Below are positions 31,423 to 39,329 of a DNA stretch of 64,000 nt, in pieces (the first letter of the stretch is position 1; each line of letters starts with the position of its first letter). Position numbers and translations under genes: made by a program. The notes under the pieces are model-generated. The model had not been told where the DNA came from. It made no database searches and was given only the letters and a program-made list of their open reading frames with translations. The stretch is from Streptomyces sp. NBC_00344 (GTDB lineage: Bacteria; Actinomycetota; Actinomycetes; Streptomycetales; Streptomycetaceae). The stretch lies in the NCBI RefSeq assembly GCF_036088315.1, contig NZ_CP107996.1:5575001-5639000 (forward strand), written 5' to 3'.

Positions 31423-32543
31423 TGCGAAGCAACGGCAGGAACAGCGGAAGCGGCAACCGGGACAACCGGGGTGCGGGCGGGAAGTCACAGTCCCCCCGTC
31501 CCAGGTCCGGCGGTGCGCGCGGAGACAAGCAGGAGGAGCGTCCGCGCAAGCCCCGTCCCGAGGAGCGCCGTTACGACGTCGGCACCGCTTCGTCCGATGA
31601 GCAGGGCCGCAAGTCCGGCGGCGGCAGCCGTGGCGCTTCCGCCCGCGGAGGGGCGAAGGGCGGCCCCAAGACCCCGAAGGGCGGCACCCCCCCGCGCCGC
31701 GGCCCGCACGGCCAGCGGGAGACCTCCAGGCCGCGTGAGCTCGACGCCAAGATCGAGGAGCGCAACCGGGAGCGGCACAACAAGCCGCAGGTGAAGACCC
31801 CCAAGACCTTCCCCGGCGCCGAGGAGGAAGGTGAGCGCCTGCAGAAGGTGCTGGCCAGGGCCGGCATGGGCTCGCGGCGTGCCTGTGAGGAGCTCATCGA
31901 CCAGGCCAGGGTGGAGATCAACGGCGAGATCGTCATGGAGCAGGGCCGGCGGGTCCTGCCCAAGGACGAGATCAAGGTGGACGGCCTGACGGTCGCTACC
32001 CAGTCGTATCTCTTCTTCGCGCTGAACAAGCCGGCCGGCGTCGTCTCCTCGATGGAGGACCCGGACGGCCGCCAGAATCTCGGCGACTACGTCAACAACC
32101 GGGAGACCCGGCTGTTCCATGTGGGCCGTCTCGACACGGAGACGGAGGGCATCATCCTCCTCACCAACCACGGTGAGCTGGCCCATCGGCTGACCCACCC
32201 GCGGTACGGGGTCAAGAAGACCTATCTCGCCGCGATCCAGGGTCCGCTCCCGCGTGATCTGGGCAAGCGGCTCAAGGACGGCATCGAGCTGGAGGACGGC
32301 TACGCCCGCGCCGACCACTTCCGGGTCGTCGAGAACACCGGCAAGAACTACCTGGTCGAGGTGACCCTCCACGAGGGCCGGAAGCACATCGTCCGCCGGA
32401 TGCTCGCCGAGGCCGGATTCCCGGTCGAGAAGCTGGTGCGGGTCAGCTTCGGCCCGATTCCGCTGGGTGACCAGAAATCCGGCTGGCTACGCCGTCTCAC
32501 CAACACCGAGGTCGGCATGCTGATGAAGGAAGTCGGCCTCTAA
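31422..32543 (+). CDS. rRNA pseudouridine synthase, RsuA/RluB family
   Basis: The product has 373 residues. The first about 125 residues are a basic, Gly/Arg/Ser-rich disordered extension, absent from enteric RluB. The S4 domain follows (ERLQKVLARAGMGSRRACEE), then the catalytic domain with the active Asp in GRLDTETEGIILLTNHGELA and a late EGRKHIVRRMLAEAGFPV. RluB-type enzymes isomerise a uridine of 23S rRNA (helix 89/90 region). The gene is the last of the parA-like to scpAB unit and ends in a strong terminator. The basic tail may aid rRNA binding. Confidence 0.92.
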   Translation: MRSNGRNSGSGNRDNRGAGGKSQSPRPRSGGARGDKQEERPRKPRPEERRYDVGTASSDEQGRKSGGGSRGASARGGAKGGPKTPKGGTPPRRGPHGQRETSRPRELDAKIEERNRERHNKPQVKTPKTFPGAEEEGERLQKVLARAGMGSRRACEELIDQARVEINGEIVMEQGRRVLPKDEIKVDGLTVATQSYLFFALNKPAGVVSSMEDPDGRQNLGDYVNNRETRLFHVGRLDTETEGIILLTNHGELAHRLTHPRYGVKKTYLAAIQGPLPRDLGKRLKDGIELEDGYARADHFRVVENTGKNYLVEVTLHEGRKHIVRRMLAEAGFPVEKLVRVSFGPIPLGDQKSGWLRRLTNTEVGMLMKEVGL

Positions 32544-32583
32544 GCCATCACCTGAGGCCCCTGGCCTCACCGCACAGCCCGAG

Positions 32584-32617
32584 ACCGGCCCCCGCGCAGC
32601 GCGGGGGCCGGTTTTTT
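32584..32617 (+). terminator. Intrinsic terminator after the scpA-scpB-rluB-like operon
   Basis: A perfect stem of about 13 bp (32584-32596 with 32600-32612) with a 3-nt loop is followed by six T residues. It separates this operon from the NAD operon promoter that begins three bases later. Confidence 0.95.
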
Positions 32618-32619
32618 GC

Positions 32620-32660
32620 TTGTGGTCACCCGTCCGATCCTTTATAGTCATAGTGACCAT
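32620..32660 (+). promoter_or_regulatory. NAD operon promoter with probable NrtR operator
   Basis: A -35 element TTGTGG (32620-32625) and a -10 element TATAGT (32643-32648) are 17 bp apart. Overlapping the -10 is the 17-bp inverted repeat atagtca-tag-tgaccat (32644-32660), whose arms match at 6 of 7 positions. The operon's third gene encodes an NrtR-type repressor, so this is its natural operator. A further tggtca half-site lies at 32623. The AAGGGGG ribosome site for pnuC starts 2 nt after the repeat. Confidence 0.75.
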
Positions 32661-32673
32661 TAAGGGGGCGGGC

Positions 32674-33324
32674 GTGAGTCTCGCGGATGTACTCGAACCG
32701 CTGCAGCAACCGCTGGTGACCGTTCTGGGCACCCCGGTGAGCTGGACCGAGGTGCTCGGCTTCGGCAGCGGCGCGCTCTGTGTGCTGCTCGTCGCCCGTC
32801 AGCACATCGCCAACTGGCCGATCGGCATCACCAACAACATCTTCTTCGTCGTGCTGTTCCTCCAGGCCGGCCTGTACGCCGATGCAGGTCTGCAGTTCGT
32901 CTTCATCGCCCTCGCCGGGTACGGCTGGTGGGCCTGGACCCACGGGGGTGGACCAGGCTCCGGGCTGCCGGTGCGGCGTACCGGCCGTACCGAGTGGACC
33001 CGGCTGCTCGCGGCGGGGGCGGTGGGGACTCTTGCGCTGTGGTCCCTCCTGGACCGGGCCACCGACTCCAGCGTTCCCTTCTGGGACGCGGTGACGACCG
33101 CGCTGTCGCTGACGGCGACGTATGGGCAGTGCAGGAAACTCATCGAGTCCTGGTGGCTGTGGATCGCCGCGGACCTGGTCTACATCCCGCTGTACGCCTG
33201 CAAGGACCTCTATCTGACCTCGCTGCTCTACGCAGGGTTTCTCGCCCTCTGCGCCGTCGGACTGCGTGACTGGCAGCGCGACGCGGCACGGCGGCAAGGG
33301 CGTACTGCCGGGGTGACGGTATGA
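32674..33324 (+). CDS. pnuC: PnuC-type nicotinamide riboside transporter
   Basis: The product has 216 residues from the GTG at 32674, with AAGGGGG 5 nt upstream. It is a membrane protein with about six or seven helices. Family markers are NWPIGITNNIFFVVLFLQAG, LYADAGLQFVFIALAGYGWW and the late ESWWLWIAADLVYIPLYACK. PnuC proteins move nicotinamide riboside by facilitated diffusion, and trapping depends on its phosphorylation inside. It is the first gene of a coupled operon; the following NadR-like enzyme is the natural trapping partner. Confidence 0.92.
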   Translation: MSLADVLEPLQQPLVTVLGTPVSWTEVLGFGSGALCVLLVARQHIANWPIGITNNIFFVVLFLQAGLYADAGLQFVFIALAGYGWWAWTHGGGPGSGLPVRRTGRTEWTRLLAAGAVGTLALWSLLDRATDSSVPFWDAVTTALSLTATYGQCRKLIESWWLWIAADLVYIPLYACKDLYLTSLLYAGFLALCAVGLRDWQRDAARRQGRTAGVTV

Positions 33325-34400
33325 GCAGATACGGCCATGGCCTGGTGCTGGGCAAGTTCTATCCGCCGCACGCGGGCCACCACCATCTCGTCAGGACGGC
33401 ACTGGACCGCTGCGAGCGGCTGACCGTGCTTGTCTGCGCCGCGTCCGTCGAGTCGGTGCCCCTCGGGGACCGGGTGGCCTGGATGCGTGAAGTGCACCCG
33501 GGCGCAAGGGTGGTGGGCGCAGTCGACGACATCCCCATGGACATCGGCGACCCCGGCATATGGGACGCACACATGGCTGTCTTCCGCGGTGCGGTGCCCG
33601 CCCCGGTGGACGCCGTGTTCACCTCCGAGACATACGGCGACGAGCTGGCCCGCCGGTTCGGTGCCGCACATGTGCCGGTGGATCCGGGCCGGACGGCCTT
33701 CCCGGTGTCCGGAACCGCGGTGCGCCAGGACCCCGCCGGCCGCTGGGACTTCCTCGAACCGCCGGTACGTGCCGGACTCGCCCGCCGGGTGGTGGTGCTG
33801 GGCGCTGAGTCCACCGGCACCACCACGCTGGCCAGGGCACTCGCCGCGCACTACGCCGCACGTGGCGGGGTCTGGGCCAGGACCCGCTGTGTGCCGGAGT
33901 ACGGAAGGGAGTTCAGCGAGCGGAAGCTGGCCCGGCTGCGTGCCGTGCGGCCCGACGCCACCTGGCGGGACGTCTCCTTCCGGGCCGACGACTTCCCGCT
34001 GATCGCGCGGCGGCAGACGGAGGCCGAGGAAGCCGCCGCCCGGACCGGTTCGCCCCTGCTGGTCTGCGACACCGATGCCTTCGCCACCACCGTCTGGTAC
34101 GAGCGCTATCTGGGCGGCCGTGACGACCGGGTCGCCGCCATCGCCGCCCGGGGGCGCCGGCACCTCTGGCTGCTCACCGATCACCAGGGTGTGGACTTCG
34201 AGGACGACGGACTGCGCGACGGCGAACATCTGCGGCCCTGGATGACGGAACGGTTTCGGGCCGAACTCCAGCGCACAGGAAGGCGGTTCGTCATGCTCGG
34301 CGGCCCGCACGCGCAGCGGCTCAGCACCGCTGTCGCCGCGGTGGACGCGCTGCTGGCCCGGGGCTGGGACCTCGCGGACCCGTTGCCGGAGCGCCGGTGA
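33321..34400 (+). CDS. nadR: NadR-like bifunctional NMN adenylyltransferase/ribosylnicotinamide kinase-like protein
   Basis: The product has 359 residues; the ATG overlaps the pnuC stop (ATGA). The N-terminal nucleotidyltransferase has the GxFxPxHxGH motif as GKFYPPHAGHHHLVRTALD and the late FPVSGTAVRQDP (ISGTxxR type). The C-terminal kinase-like domain starts at VVVLGAESTGTTTLARALAA; where NadR kinases have GKS, this has GTT, so the Walker-A Lys is missing. It keeps VPEYGREF and VCDTDAFATTVWYERYL. NadR turns nicotinamide riboside into NMN and then NAD+. Unlike E. coli NadR there is no helix-turn-helix; regulation is by the next gene. Confidence 0.88.
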   Translation: MSRYGHGLVLGKFYPPHAGHHHLVRTALDRCERLTVLVCAASVESVPLGDRVAWMREVHPGARVVGAVDDIPMDIGDPGIWDAHMAVFRGAVPAPVDAVFTSETYGDELARRFGAAHVPVDPGRTAFPVSGTAVRQDPAGRWDFLEPPVRAGLARRVVVLGAESTGTTTLARALAAHYAARGGVWARTRCVPEYGREFSERKLARLRAVRPDATWRDVSFRADDFPLIARRQTEAEEAAARTGSPLLVCDTDAFATTVWYERYLGGRDDRVAAIAARGRRHLWLLTDHQGVDFEDDGLRDGEHLRPWMTERFRAELQRTGRRFVMLGGPHAQRLSTAVAAVDALLARGWDLADPLPERR

Positions 34401-35131
34401 ACGGCCGGACGGAGGGGGAGTACGACCCGTACGCCTTCGAGCCGTTCGCCGTAACCGTCGACCTCGCGGTCTTCACCGTCAGGAACGGGGCCCTGCACGT
34501 CCTGCTGATCCGGCGCGGCGAGGATCCCCACCGCGGCGCCTGGGCGCTGCCGGGCGGATTCATCCTGCCGAGGGAGTCCGCCGAGGACGCGGCCAGGCGT
34601 GAACTCGCCGAGGAGACCGGGATTTCCGATACCACCGCGGCCGGGCTCCACCTGGAGCAGCTGCGCACCTACAGCGATCCGGACCGCGACCCGAGGATGC
34701 GGGTCGTCTCGGTCGCCTGGACCGCACTGGTCCCCGATCTGCCGGAACCGCAGGGTGGCGGCGACGCGGCCCACGCGCAGTGGATACCCGTCGACACCGA
34801 GCGGGAACTCGCCTTCGACCACACCCGGATCCTGACCGACGCCTACGAGCGGATCTGCGCCAAGATCGAGTACAGCTGTCTCGCCACCTCCTTCTGCCCG
34901 CCCCAGTTCACCCTCGGCGAGCTTCAGCAGGTCTACGAGACGGTCTGGAGCACCGCGCTCGACCGCCCCAACTTCCGCCGCAAGGTCCTCGCCACCCCGG
35001 GCTTCGTCGAGCCGGTGCCGGGCGCCGCGCGGCTGACCGGCGGCCGGGGGAAACCGGCCGCCCTCTACCGCGCGGGCCCCGCCACCGCGCTGCATCCCCC
35101 TCTGCTCCGCCCGGAAGGACGATCCGAATGA
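34397..35131 (+). CDS. nrtR: NrtR-type transcriptional regulator (Nudix + winged helix)
   Basis: The product has 244 residues; the GTG overlaps the nadR stop by 4 nt. The N-terminal Nudix domain (residues about 15-150) has the box GFILPRE, SAEDAAR, RELAEETGI, which fits the catalytic consensus GX5EX7REUXEEXGU exactly. The C-terminal winged helix carries FTLGELQQVYETVWSTALDR and NFRRKVLATPGFVEPV. NrtR repressors bind ADP-ribose or related NAD products through the Nudix domain and release DNA. It probably represses this operon through the inverted repeat at 32644. Confidence 0.9.
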   Translation: MNGRTEGEYDPYAFEPFAVTVDLAVFTVRNGALHVLLIRRGEDPHRGAWALPGGFILPRESAEDAARRELAEETGISDTTAAGLHLEQLRTYSDPDRDPRMRVVSVAWTALVPDLPEPQGGGDAAHAQWIPVDTERELAFDHTRILTDAYERICAKIEYSCLATSFCPPQFTLGELQQVYETVWSTALDRPNFRRKVLATPGFVEPVPGAARLTGGRGKPAALYRAGPATALHPPLLRPEGRSE

Positions 35132-36159
35132 ACACCATGAGCCGCCCCGCCGCGCACCGGCGGCAGGCCGCGACGGGTGCGCTGACCGGCCTCGCACTCG
35201 GGGACGCGCTCGGCTTCCCGACCGAGTTCAACGACGTCCCCTCGATCCTCGCCACGTGCGGTCCGTGGCGGGAGATGGGCCTGCCCCGGCCCGCCATCGT
35301 CACGGACGACACCCAGATGACGCTTGCCCTGAGCCGGGGTCTGCGGACCGCGACGGAGCGGGGGCCGCTGGACGCCGCCCGCATGACCCAGCCGGTGCGT
35401 GATGAGTTCGTGCGCTGGTACCACTCCCCGGAGAACAACCGCGCGCCGGGAAACACCTGCCTGACCGCCTGCGAACTGCTGGACAGCGACCGGCCCTGGC
35501 AGCAGGCGAGCCGGCTCGGCTCCAAGGGGTGCGGCGCCAATATGCGGGTCGCCCCCGTCGGGCTGGTGCCCGGCCTGAGCGAGGATCAGCGCGCGGGAGC
35601 GGCGCAGCTCCAGTCCGCCCTCACCCATGGCCACCCCACGGCGCTGGCCGCCAGTGATCTGACGGCCAGGGCGGTGTTCCTGCTGGCACAGGGAACGGAG
35701 CCGACCGGACTGGTGGGGCGGCTGCGGTCGTACGCCATCGAGAACCGCACCCGGTACCACGCGGGGTGGCTGGGGGACCTCTGGACGTACTCGCAGGACG
35801 CGACCCCGGAGGACTTCACGGCTCGCGGCTGGGACGACTGCCTTGCTGTCCTGGACCGGCTGGTGGACGCACTGCGTGCGCCCTCCCCCGAGACGGACCC
35901 GTGTCTGGCCACGGGGGACGGCTGGATCGCGGAAGAGGCCCTGGCCACCGCGCTGCTGTGCTTCCTGCTCTTCCCCGAGGAGCCGGTCACCGCGCTGCGC
36001 CGGGCGGCCTGCACCCGCGGCGACTCGGACTCCATCGCCTGCCTGGCCGGCGCGTTCGCCGGGGCTCATCTGGGGCCCGGAGCCTGGCCGGCCGAATGGG
36101 CCGGACGCATCGAGTACCGGAGCGAACTGCTGGCGTTCGGCACACTCTGGGACGCTTGA
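35128..36159 (+). CDS. ADP-ribosylglycohydrolase family protein (DraG-like)
   Basis: The product has 343 residues. The ATG overlaps the nrtR stop and GGAAGGA lies 9 nt upstream. The all-helical family landmarks are TGALTGLALGDALGFPTEF, the metal ligands in VTDDTQMTLALSRGL, GAGTGANMRVAP-like GSKGCGANMRVAPVGLVPG, and the C-terminal TRGDSDSIACLAGAFAGAHL. Such enzymes split ADP-ribose from proteins, nucleic acids or small molecules. In this operon it may recycle ADP-ribose towards NAD or counter an ADP-ribosyltransferase; no transferase is seen nearby. The substrate is unknown. Confidence 0.9.
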   Translation: MNTMSRPAAHRRQAATGALTGLALGDALGFPTEFNDVPSILATCGPWREMGLPRPAIVTDDTQMTLALSRGLRTATERGPLDAARMTQPVRDEFVRWYHSPENNRAPGNTCLTACELLDSDRPWQQASRLGSKGCGANMRVAPVGLVPGLSEDQRAGAAQLQSALTHGHPTALAASDLTARAVFLLAQGTEPTGLVGRLRSYAIENRTRYHAGWLGDLWTYSQDATPEDFTARGWDDCLAVLDRLVDALRAPSPETDPCLATGDGWIAEEALATALLCFLLFPEEPVTALRRAACTRGDSDSIACLAGAFAGAHLGPGAWPAEWAGRIEYRSELLAFGTLWDA

Positions 36160-36162
36160 GCC

Positions 36163-36930
36163 ATGACAGCACCGTTCGCCATCGGAACAGGCAGCCACGA
36201 TCTGGCCTCAGTGGTCTCCGAACAGCCCGATCCGCTGCTCTTCGCGACGGTCTCCGGCGCGCACCTCTACGGATTTCCCTCCCGGGACTCCGATGTCGAC
36301 ATCAGGGGCGTCCATCTGCTGCCGGTGGAAGCCCTGGTGGGTCTGCGCGAGCCCGACGAGACCAGGTCGCGGATGTGGGACCTGGACGGTCTGGAGATGG
36401 ATCTGGTCACCCACGATCTGCGGAAATTCGTCCGGCTGATGCTGCGCCGCAACGGCTATGTGCTGGAGCAGCTGCTCTCACCGCTGGTGGTGCACACCAC
36501 GCAGGCGCACACGGAACTCGTCGCGCTGGCCCCCGGCGTACTCACCCGTCACCACGCCCACCACTACCGGGGGTTCGCCGGTACCCAGTGGCGGCTGTTC
36601 CTCAGGACCGGAGAGCTGAAGCCGCTGCTCTACACCTTCCGGGTGCTGCTCACCGGCATCCATCTGATGCGCAGCGGTGAGGTGCAGGCCGCTCTGCCCG
36701 CCCTGCTGGAAACCGTGGACGCGCCGGCCTATCTTCCTGAACTCATCGCGGCCAAGGCCGAGGCGGAGCACGGCCCCGCAGGCGGCCCCGGCCGCGACCG
36801 GGTGCGGGCGGACGTCGAGGCACTGCACGCGGTGCTGGACGAGGCGGAAGGCGCATCCCGGCTGCCCGGCGCGGCCTCAGCCCACGATGCGCTCCACGAC
36901 TTCGTCGTACGGACCCGGCTGCACCGCTGA
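36163..36930 (+). CDS. Predicted nucleotidyltransferase, RlaP/COG3541-like (first copy)
   Basis: The product has 255 residues and begins 3 nt after the previous stop, the fifth gene of the coupled unit. A pol-beta-type core is seen near the N-terminus: VSGAHLYGFPSRDSDVDIRG, with the metal Asp pair in DSDVD; a third acidic residue is likely in DGLEMDLVTHDL. Helical parts follow (KFVRLMLRRNGYVLEQLLSP). I assign it by pattern to the PF10127/RlaP group, some members of which go with RNA-repair genes. The substrate is unknown. The last 54 nt overlap the convergent gene's end. Confidence 0.8.
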   Translation: MTAPFAIGTGSHDLASVVSEQPDPLLFATVSGAHLYGFPSRDSDVDIRGVHLLPVEALVGLREPDETRSRMWDLDGLEMDLVTHDLRKFVRLMLRRNGYVLEQLLSPLVVHTTQAHTELVALAPGVLTRHHAHHYRGFAGTQWRLFLRTGELKPLLYTFRVLLTGIHLMRSGEVQAALPALLETVDAPAYLPELIAAKAEAEHGPAGGPGRDRVRADVEALHAVLDEAEGASRLPGAASAHDALHDFVVRTRLHR

Positions 36931-37605
36931 TCTCCGGCGGACCCGGAAAAGGAAGTCCTCCACCCGCGCACGGTCGGGTTCCGGCGGGAGCATGGTGTGG
37001 ACGGCCGCCTCGTCGCACTCCTCGCCGAGGCGCGCCATCCGCCGCTCGATCTCCGGCCACGGCACCTCGCCCCGTTTCACGGCGAGCAGCCGCTCCCGCT
37101 CGTCACCGGCGTCGATCACCAGCCGGCCGGTCCTCAGCAGATCGCGACAGCAGGCCATGAGACGCAGCAGATGCATCGCGTGCTTCCAGCGCGGCACACC
37201 GTGCTGCCGCACGTCGGCCGACAGCTTCTTGCGCTGGCCCATCGCGTAGCGCGTGAACGTGCGGTGGACGTCCCGGGAGAGAAACGCCTCGCGCAGCGAC
37301 AGCAGCTCGTGGCCCGTCGCGTCGATGCGCTCCACCAACGGGGAGTGCAGACATTCCAGAATGTTGGGATTGGCCCGCAGGGCCAGCTCGCAGAATCGCT
37401 CCAGCTCCCAGGAGAACTGCTCGTCCGCCGGTCCTTCCACATGCGCCGGCGGCTTCTCGAAGCTCCAGTACAGCGGGGTCGGCGCGAGGAAGACCCCCCG
37501 GCGGTCGGTGTCACTGGAGCCGGTGGCGAGACCGAACGCACGCGACCCCATCACACAGGAGTAGACGGTGTGGTCGCGTACCAGCGCTTCAGGGGTGAGC
37601 CGCAT
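36877..37605 (-). CDS. Predicted nucleotidyltransferase, RlaP/COG3541-like (second copy)
   Basis: The product has 242 residues. The pol-beta-type signature is VMGSRAFGLATGSSDTDRRG near residue 20-40, with the metal ligands in SSDTD; EQFSWELERFCELALRANPN follows in the position of the family's third acidic motif. It is a paralogue in architecture, not closely in sequence, of the gene at 36163, with which it converges and overlaps by 54 nt. Helices such as FTRYAMGQRKKLS are basic and may bind RNA. It may act with the NAD operon, but is not in the same transcript. The family call is by pattern. Confidence 0.8.
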   Translation of the reverse strand: MRLTPEALVRDHTVYSCVMGSRAFGLATGSSDTDRRGVFLAPTPLYWSFEKPPAHVEGPADEQFSWELERFCELALRANPNILECLHSPLVERIDATGHELLSLREAFLSRDVHRTFTRYAMGQRKKLSADVRQHGVPRWKHAMHLLRLMACCRDLLRTGRLVIDAGDERERLLAVKRGEVPWPEIERRMARLGEECDEAAVHTMLPPEPDRARVEDFLFRVRRRSAVQPGPYDEVVERIVG

Positions 37606-37750
37606 GCGCCAGAGGCTACGCGAGAGCGGCCGGTGGGCCGCTCCGGTGCCGTGCCGTCCCGCAGGGCGGTCGCGGAGGCCACGGGTCCGTTCCGCTGACT
37701 ACTCTGAACGGAGCAGCGCGGAGCGAGCAGCACAGATCAAGGAGCACGAA

Positions 37751-38113
37751 GTGGCGGTACGAGCGGTCCGGGGCGCGGTCCAGCTGGAGCGGGACGAGGC
37801 GGGACATCTGGAGGAGCAGGTCTGTGCACTGCTCACGGACATCCTCGAGCGCAACGAACTCACGTCGGACGACCTGATCAGCATCTGGTTCACCGCCACC
37901 CCCGACCTGCACAGTGCCTTTCCCGCAGCCGCGGCCCGCAAGCTCGGCATCGTCGACGTCCCGCTGATCTGTGCCCAGGAGCTCGACATCGCCGGGGCCA
38001 TGCCGCGGGTCGTCAGGATCCTCGCGCACATCGAGAGCGAGCGGCCCAAGTCCTCGATCACCCATGTCTACCTCGGCGCGGCCGGGGCCCTGCGCAAGGA
38101 CATCGCCCAGTGA
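37751..38113 (+). CDS. aroH: Chorismate mutase, AroH class
   Basis: The product has 120 residues from the GTG at 37751, with AAGGAG 6 nt upstream. The beta/alpha-barrel monomer type is seen in VRAVRGAVQLERDEAGHLEE, LISIWFTATPDLHSAFPAAA and VPLICAQELDIAGAMPRVVR. Active-site Arg and Glu residues of the trimeric Bacillus-like enzyme are present. It turns chorismate into prephenate. The stop overlaps the tyrA start by 4 nt. This is the pathway step directly before tyrA. Confidence 0.94.
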   Translation: MAVRAVRGAVQLERDEAGHLEEQVCALLTDILERNELTSDDLISIWFTATPDLHSAFPAAAARKLGIVDVPLICAQELDIAGAMPRVVRILAHIESERPKSSITHVYLGAAGALRKDIAQ

Positions 38114-39195
38114 GAACCGCAGTCGTCATCGGAACCGGTCTGGTGGGGACCTCCGCCGCGCTCGCCCTAGCCGGACGGGGGGTCGCGGTCCATCTCGTCG
38201 ACCACGACGCGGGCCAGGCCAGGACCGCGGCCGCGCTCGGGGCGGGCACCGACGAACCGCTCGAAGGACGGGCCGACCTGGCAGTCGTCGCCGTGCCGCC
38301 GGCCCATGTCGCGAGCGCGCTCGCCGACGCCATGGGGCGCGGGATCGCCCGGGCCTACCTCGATGTCGCCAGTGTCAAGGGCGGTCCGCGGCGCGAACTG
38401 GAGGCCATGGGCTGCGACCTCGCGCCGTACATCGGCACGCACCCGATGGCGGGCAAGGAGCGCTCAGGTCCGCTTGCCGCCACCGCTGATCTCTTCGAGG
38501 GCCGGCCCTGGGTCCTCACTCCGACCCGGGAAACCGAGACCGAGGCGCTCAACCTGGCCCTCGAGCTGGTGGCGCTCTGCCGGGCCGTGCCGGTGGTGAT
38601 GGACGCAGACGCGCACGACCGGGCTGTGGCGCTGGTCTCGCACACTCCGCAGCTGATCTCGTCCATGGTCGCCGCCCGCCTCGAGGAGGCGGACGAGACC
38701 GCCGTACGGCTGTGCGGCCAGGGCATCAGGGACGTCACCAGGATCGCCGCGTCGGACCCGCGGATGTGGATCGAGATCCTCTCGGCGAATCCGGGGCCCG
38801 TCGCGGACGTACTGGCCGGGATCGCCGACGACCTGGACGAGACGGTCCGGTCGCTCCGAGCGCTGCAGTCGTCCGACGAGGAGAAGCGGCGCACCGGCGC
38901 GGGCGGCATCGAGGACGTACTCAGGCGCGGCAACGCGGGCCGGGTGCGAGTGCCCGGCAAGCACGGTGCGGCGCCGGCCGTGTACGAGGTCGTGGCCGTC
39001 CTGATCGGCGACCGGCCGGGTGAACTGGCCCGGATCTTCGCGGACGCCGGACGGGCCGGGGTCAACATCGAGGACGTGCGCATCGAGCACGCGACAGGTC
39101 AGCAGGCCGGCCTGGTCCAGCTGATGGTCGAGCCGAGCACGGCTCCGGTGCTCGCGGCTTCGCTGCGGGAGCGGGGCTGGTCGCTGCGGCAGTGA
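38110..39195 (+). CDS. tyrA: Prephenate dehydrogenase
   Basis: The product has 361 residues. The GTG overlaps the aroH stop. The Rossmann loop is AVVIGTGLVGTSAALALAGR; the catalytic His lies in YIGTHPMAGKERSG; a late HTPQLISSMVAARL is typical. From about residue 290 an ACT-like domain reads AVYEVVAVLIGDRPGELARI and VNIEDVRIEHATGQ, which would give feedback control by tyrosine. The enzyme oxidises prephenate to 4-hydroxyphenylpyruvate with NAD(P)+. It completes the two-gene tyrosine unit with aroH. Confidence 0.94.
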   Translation: MRTAVVIGTGLVGTSAALALAGRGVAVHLVDHDAGQARTAAALGAGTDEPLEGRADLAVVAVPPAHVASALADAMGRGIARAYLDVASVKGGPRRELEAMGCDLAPYIGTHPMAGKERSGPLAATADLFEGRPWVLTPTRETETEALNLALELVALCRAVPVVMDADAHDRAVALVSHTPQLISSMVAARLEEADETAVRLCGQGIRDVTRIAASDPRMWIEILSANPGPVADVLAGIADDLDETVRSLRALQSSDEEKRRTGAGGIEDVLRRGNAGRVRVPGKHGAAPAVYEVVAVLIGDRPGELARIFADAGRAGVNIEDVRIEHATGQQAGLVQLMVEPSTAPVLAASLRERGWSLRQ

Positions 39196-39329
39196 CGGGG
39201 GCGGAGCGGTGGTGGCGGAGGGCTGCGCCGGACGGCGTAACCGGGTGGTCGGCCCGGCCGGTAACCTTGAGCGGGGCGCATCGGCGTCCCGCCCATACAG
39301 CCCCGTGAAGCAGGAAGGTGTCCGTCACC

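Noticed and set aside
37624..37643. Hairpin gagcggcc/ggccgctc between the second nucleotidyltransferase and aroH
   Set aside because: It lies upstream of both divergent starts and has no T tract, so it is not a terminator; such short GC stems are frequent by chance here.
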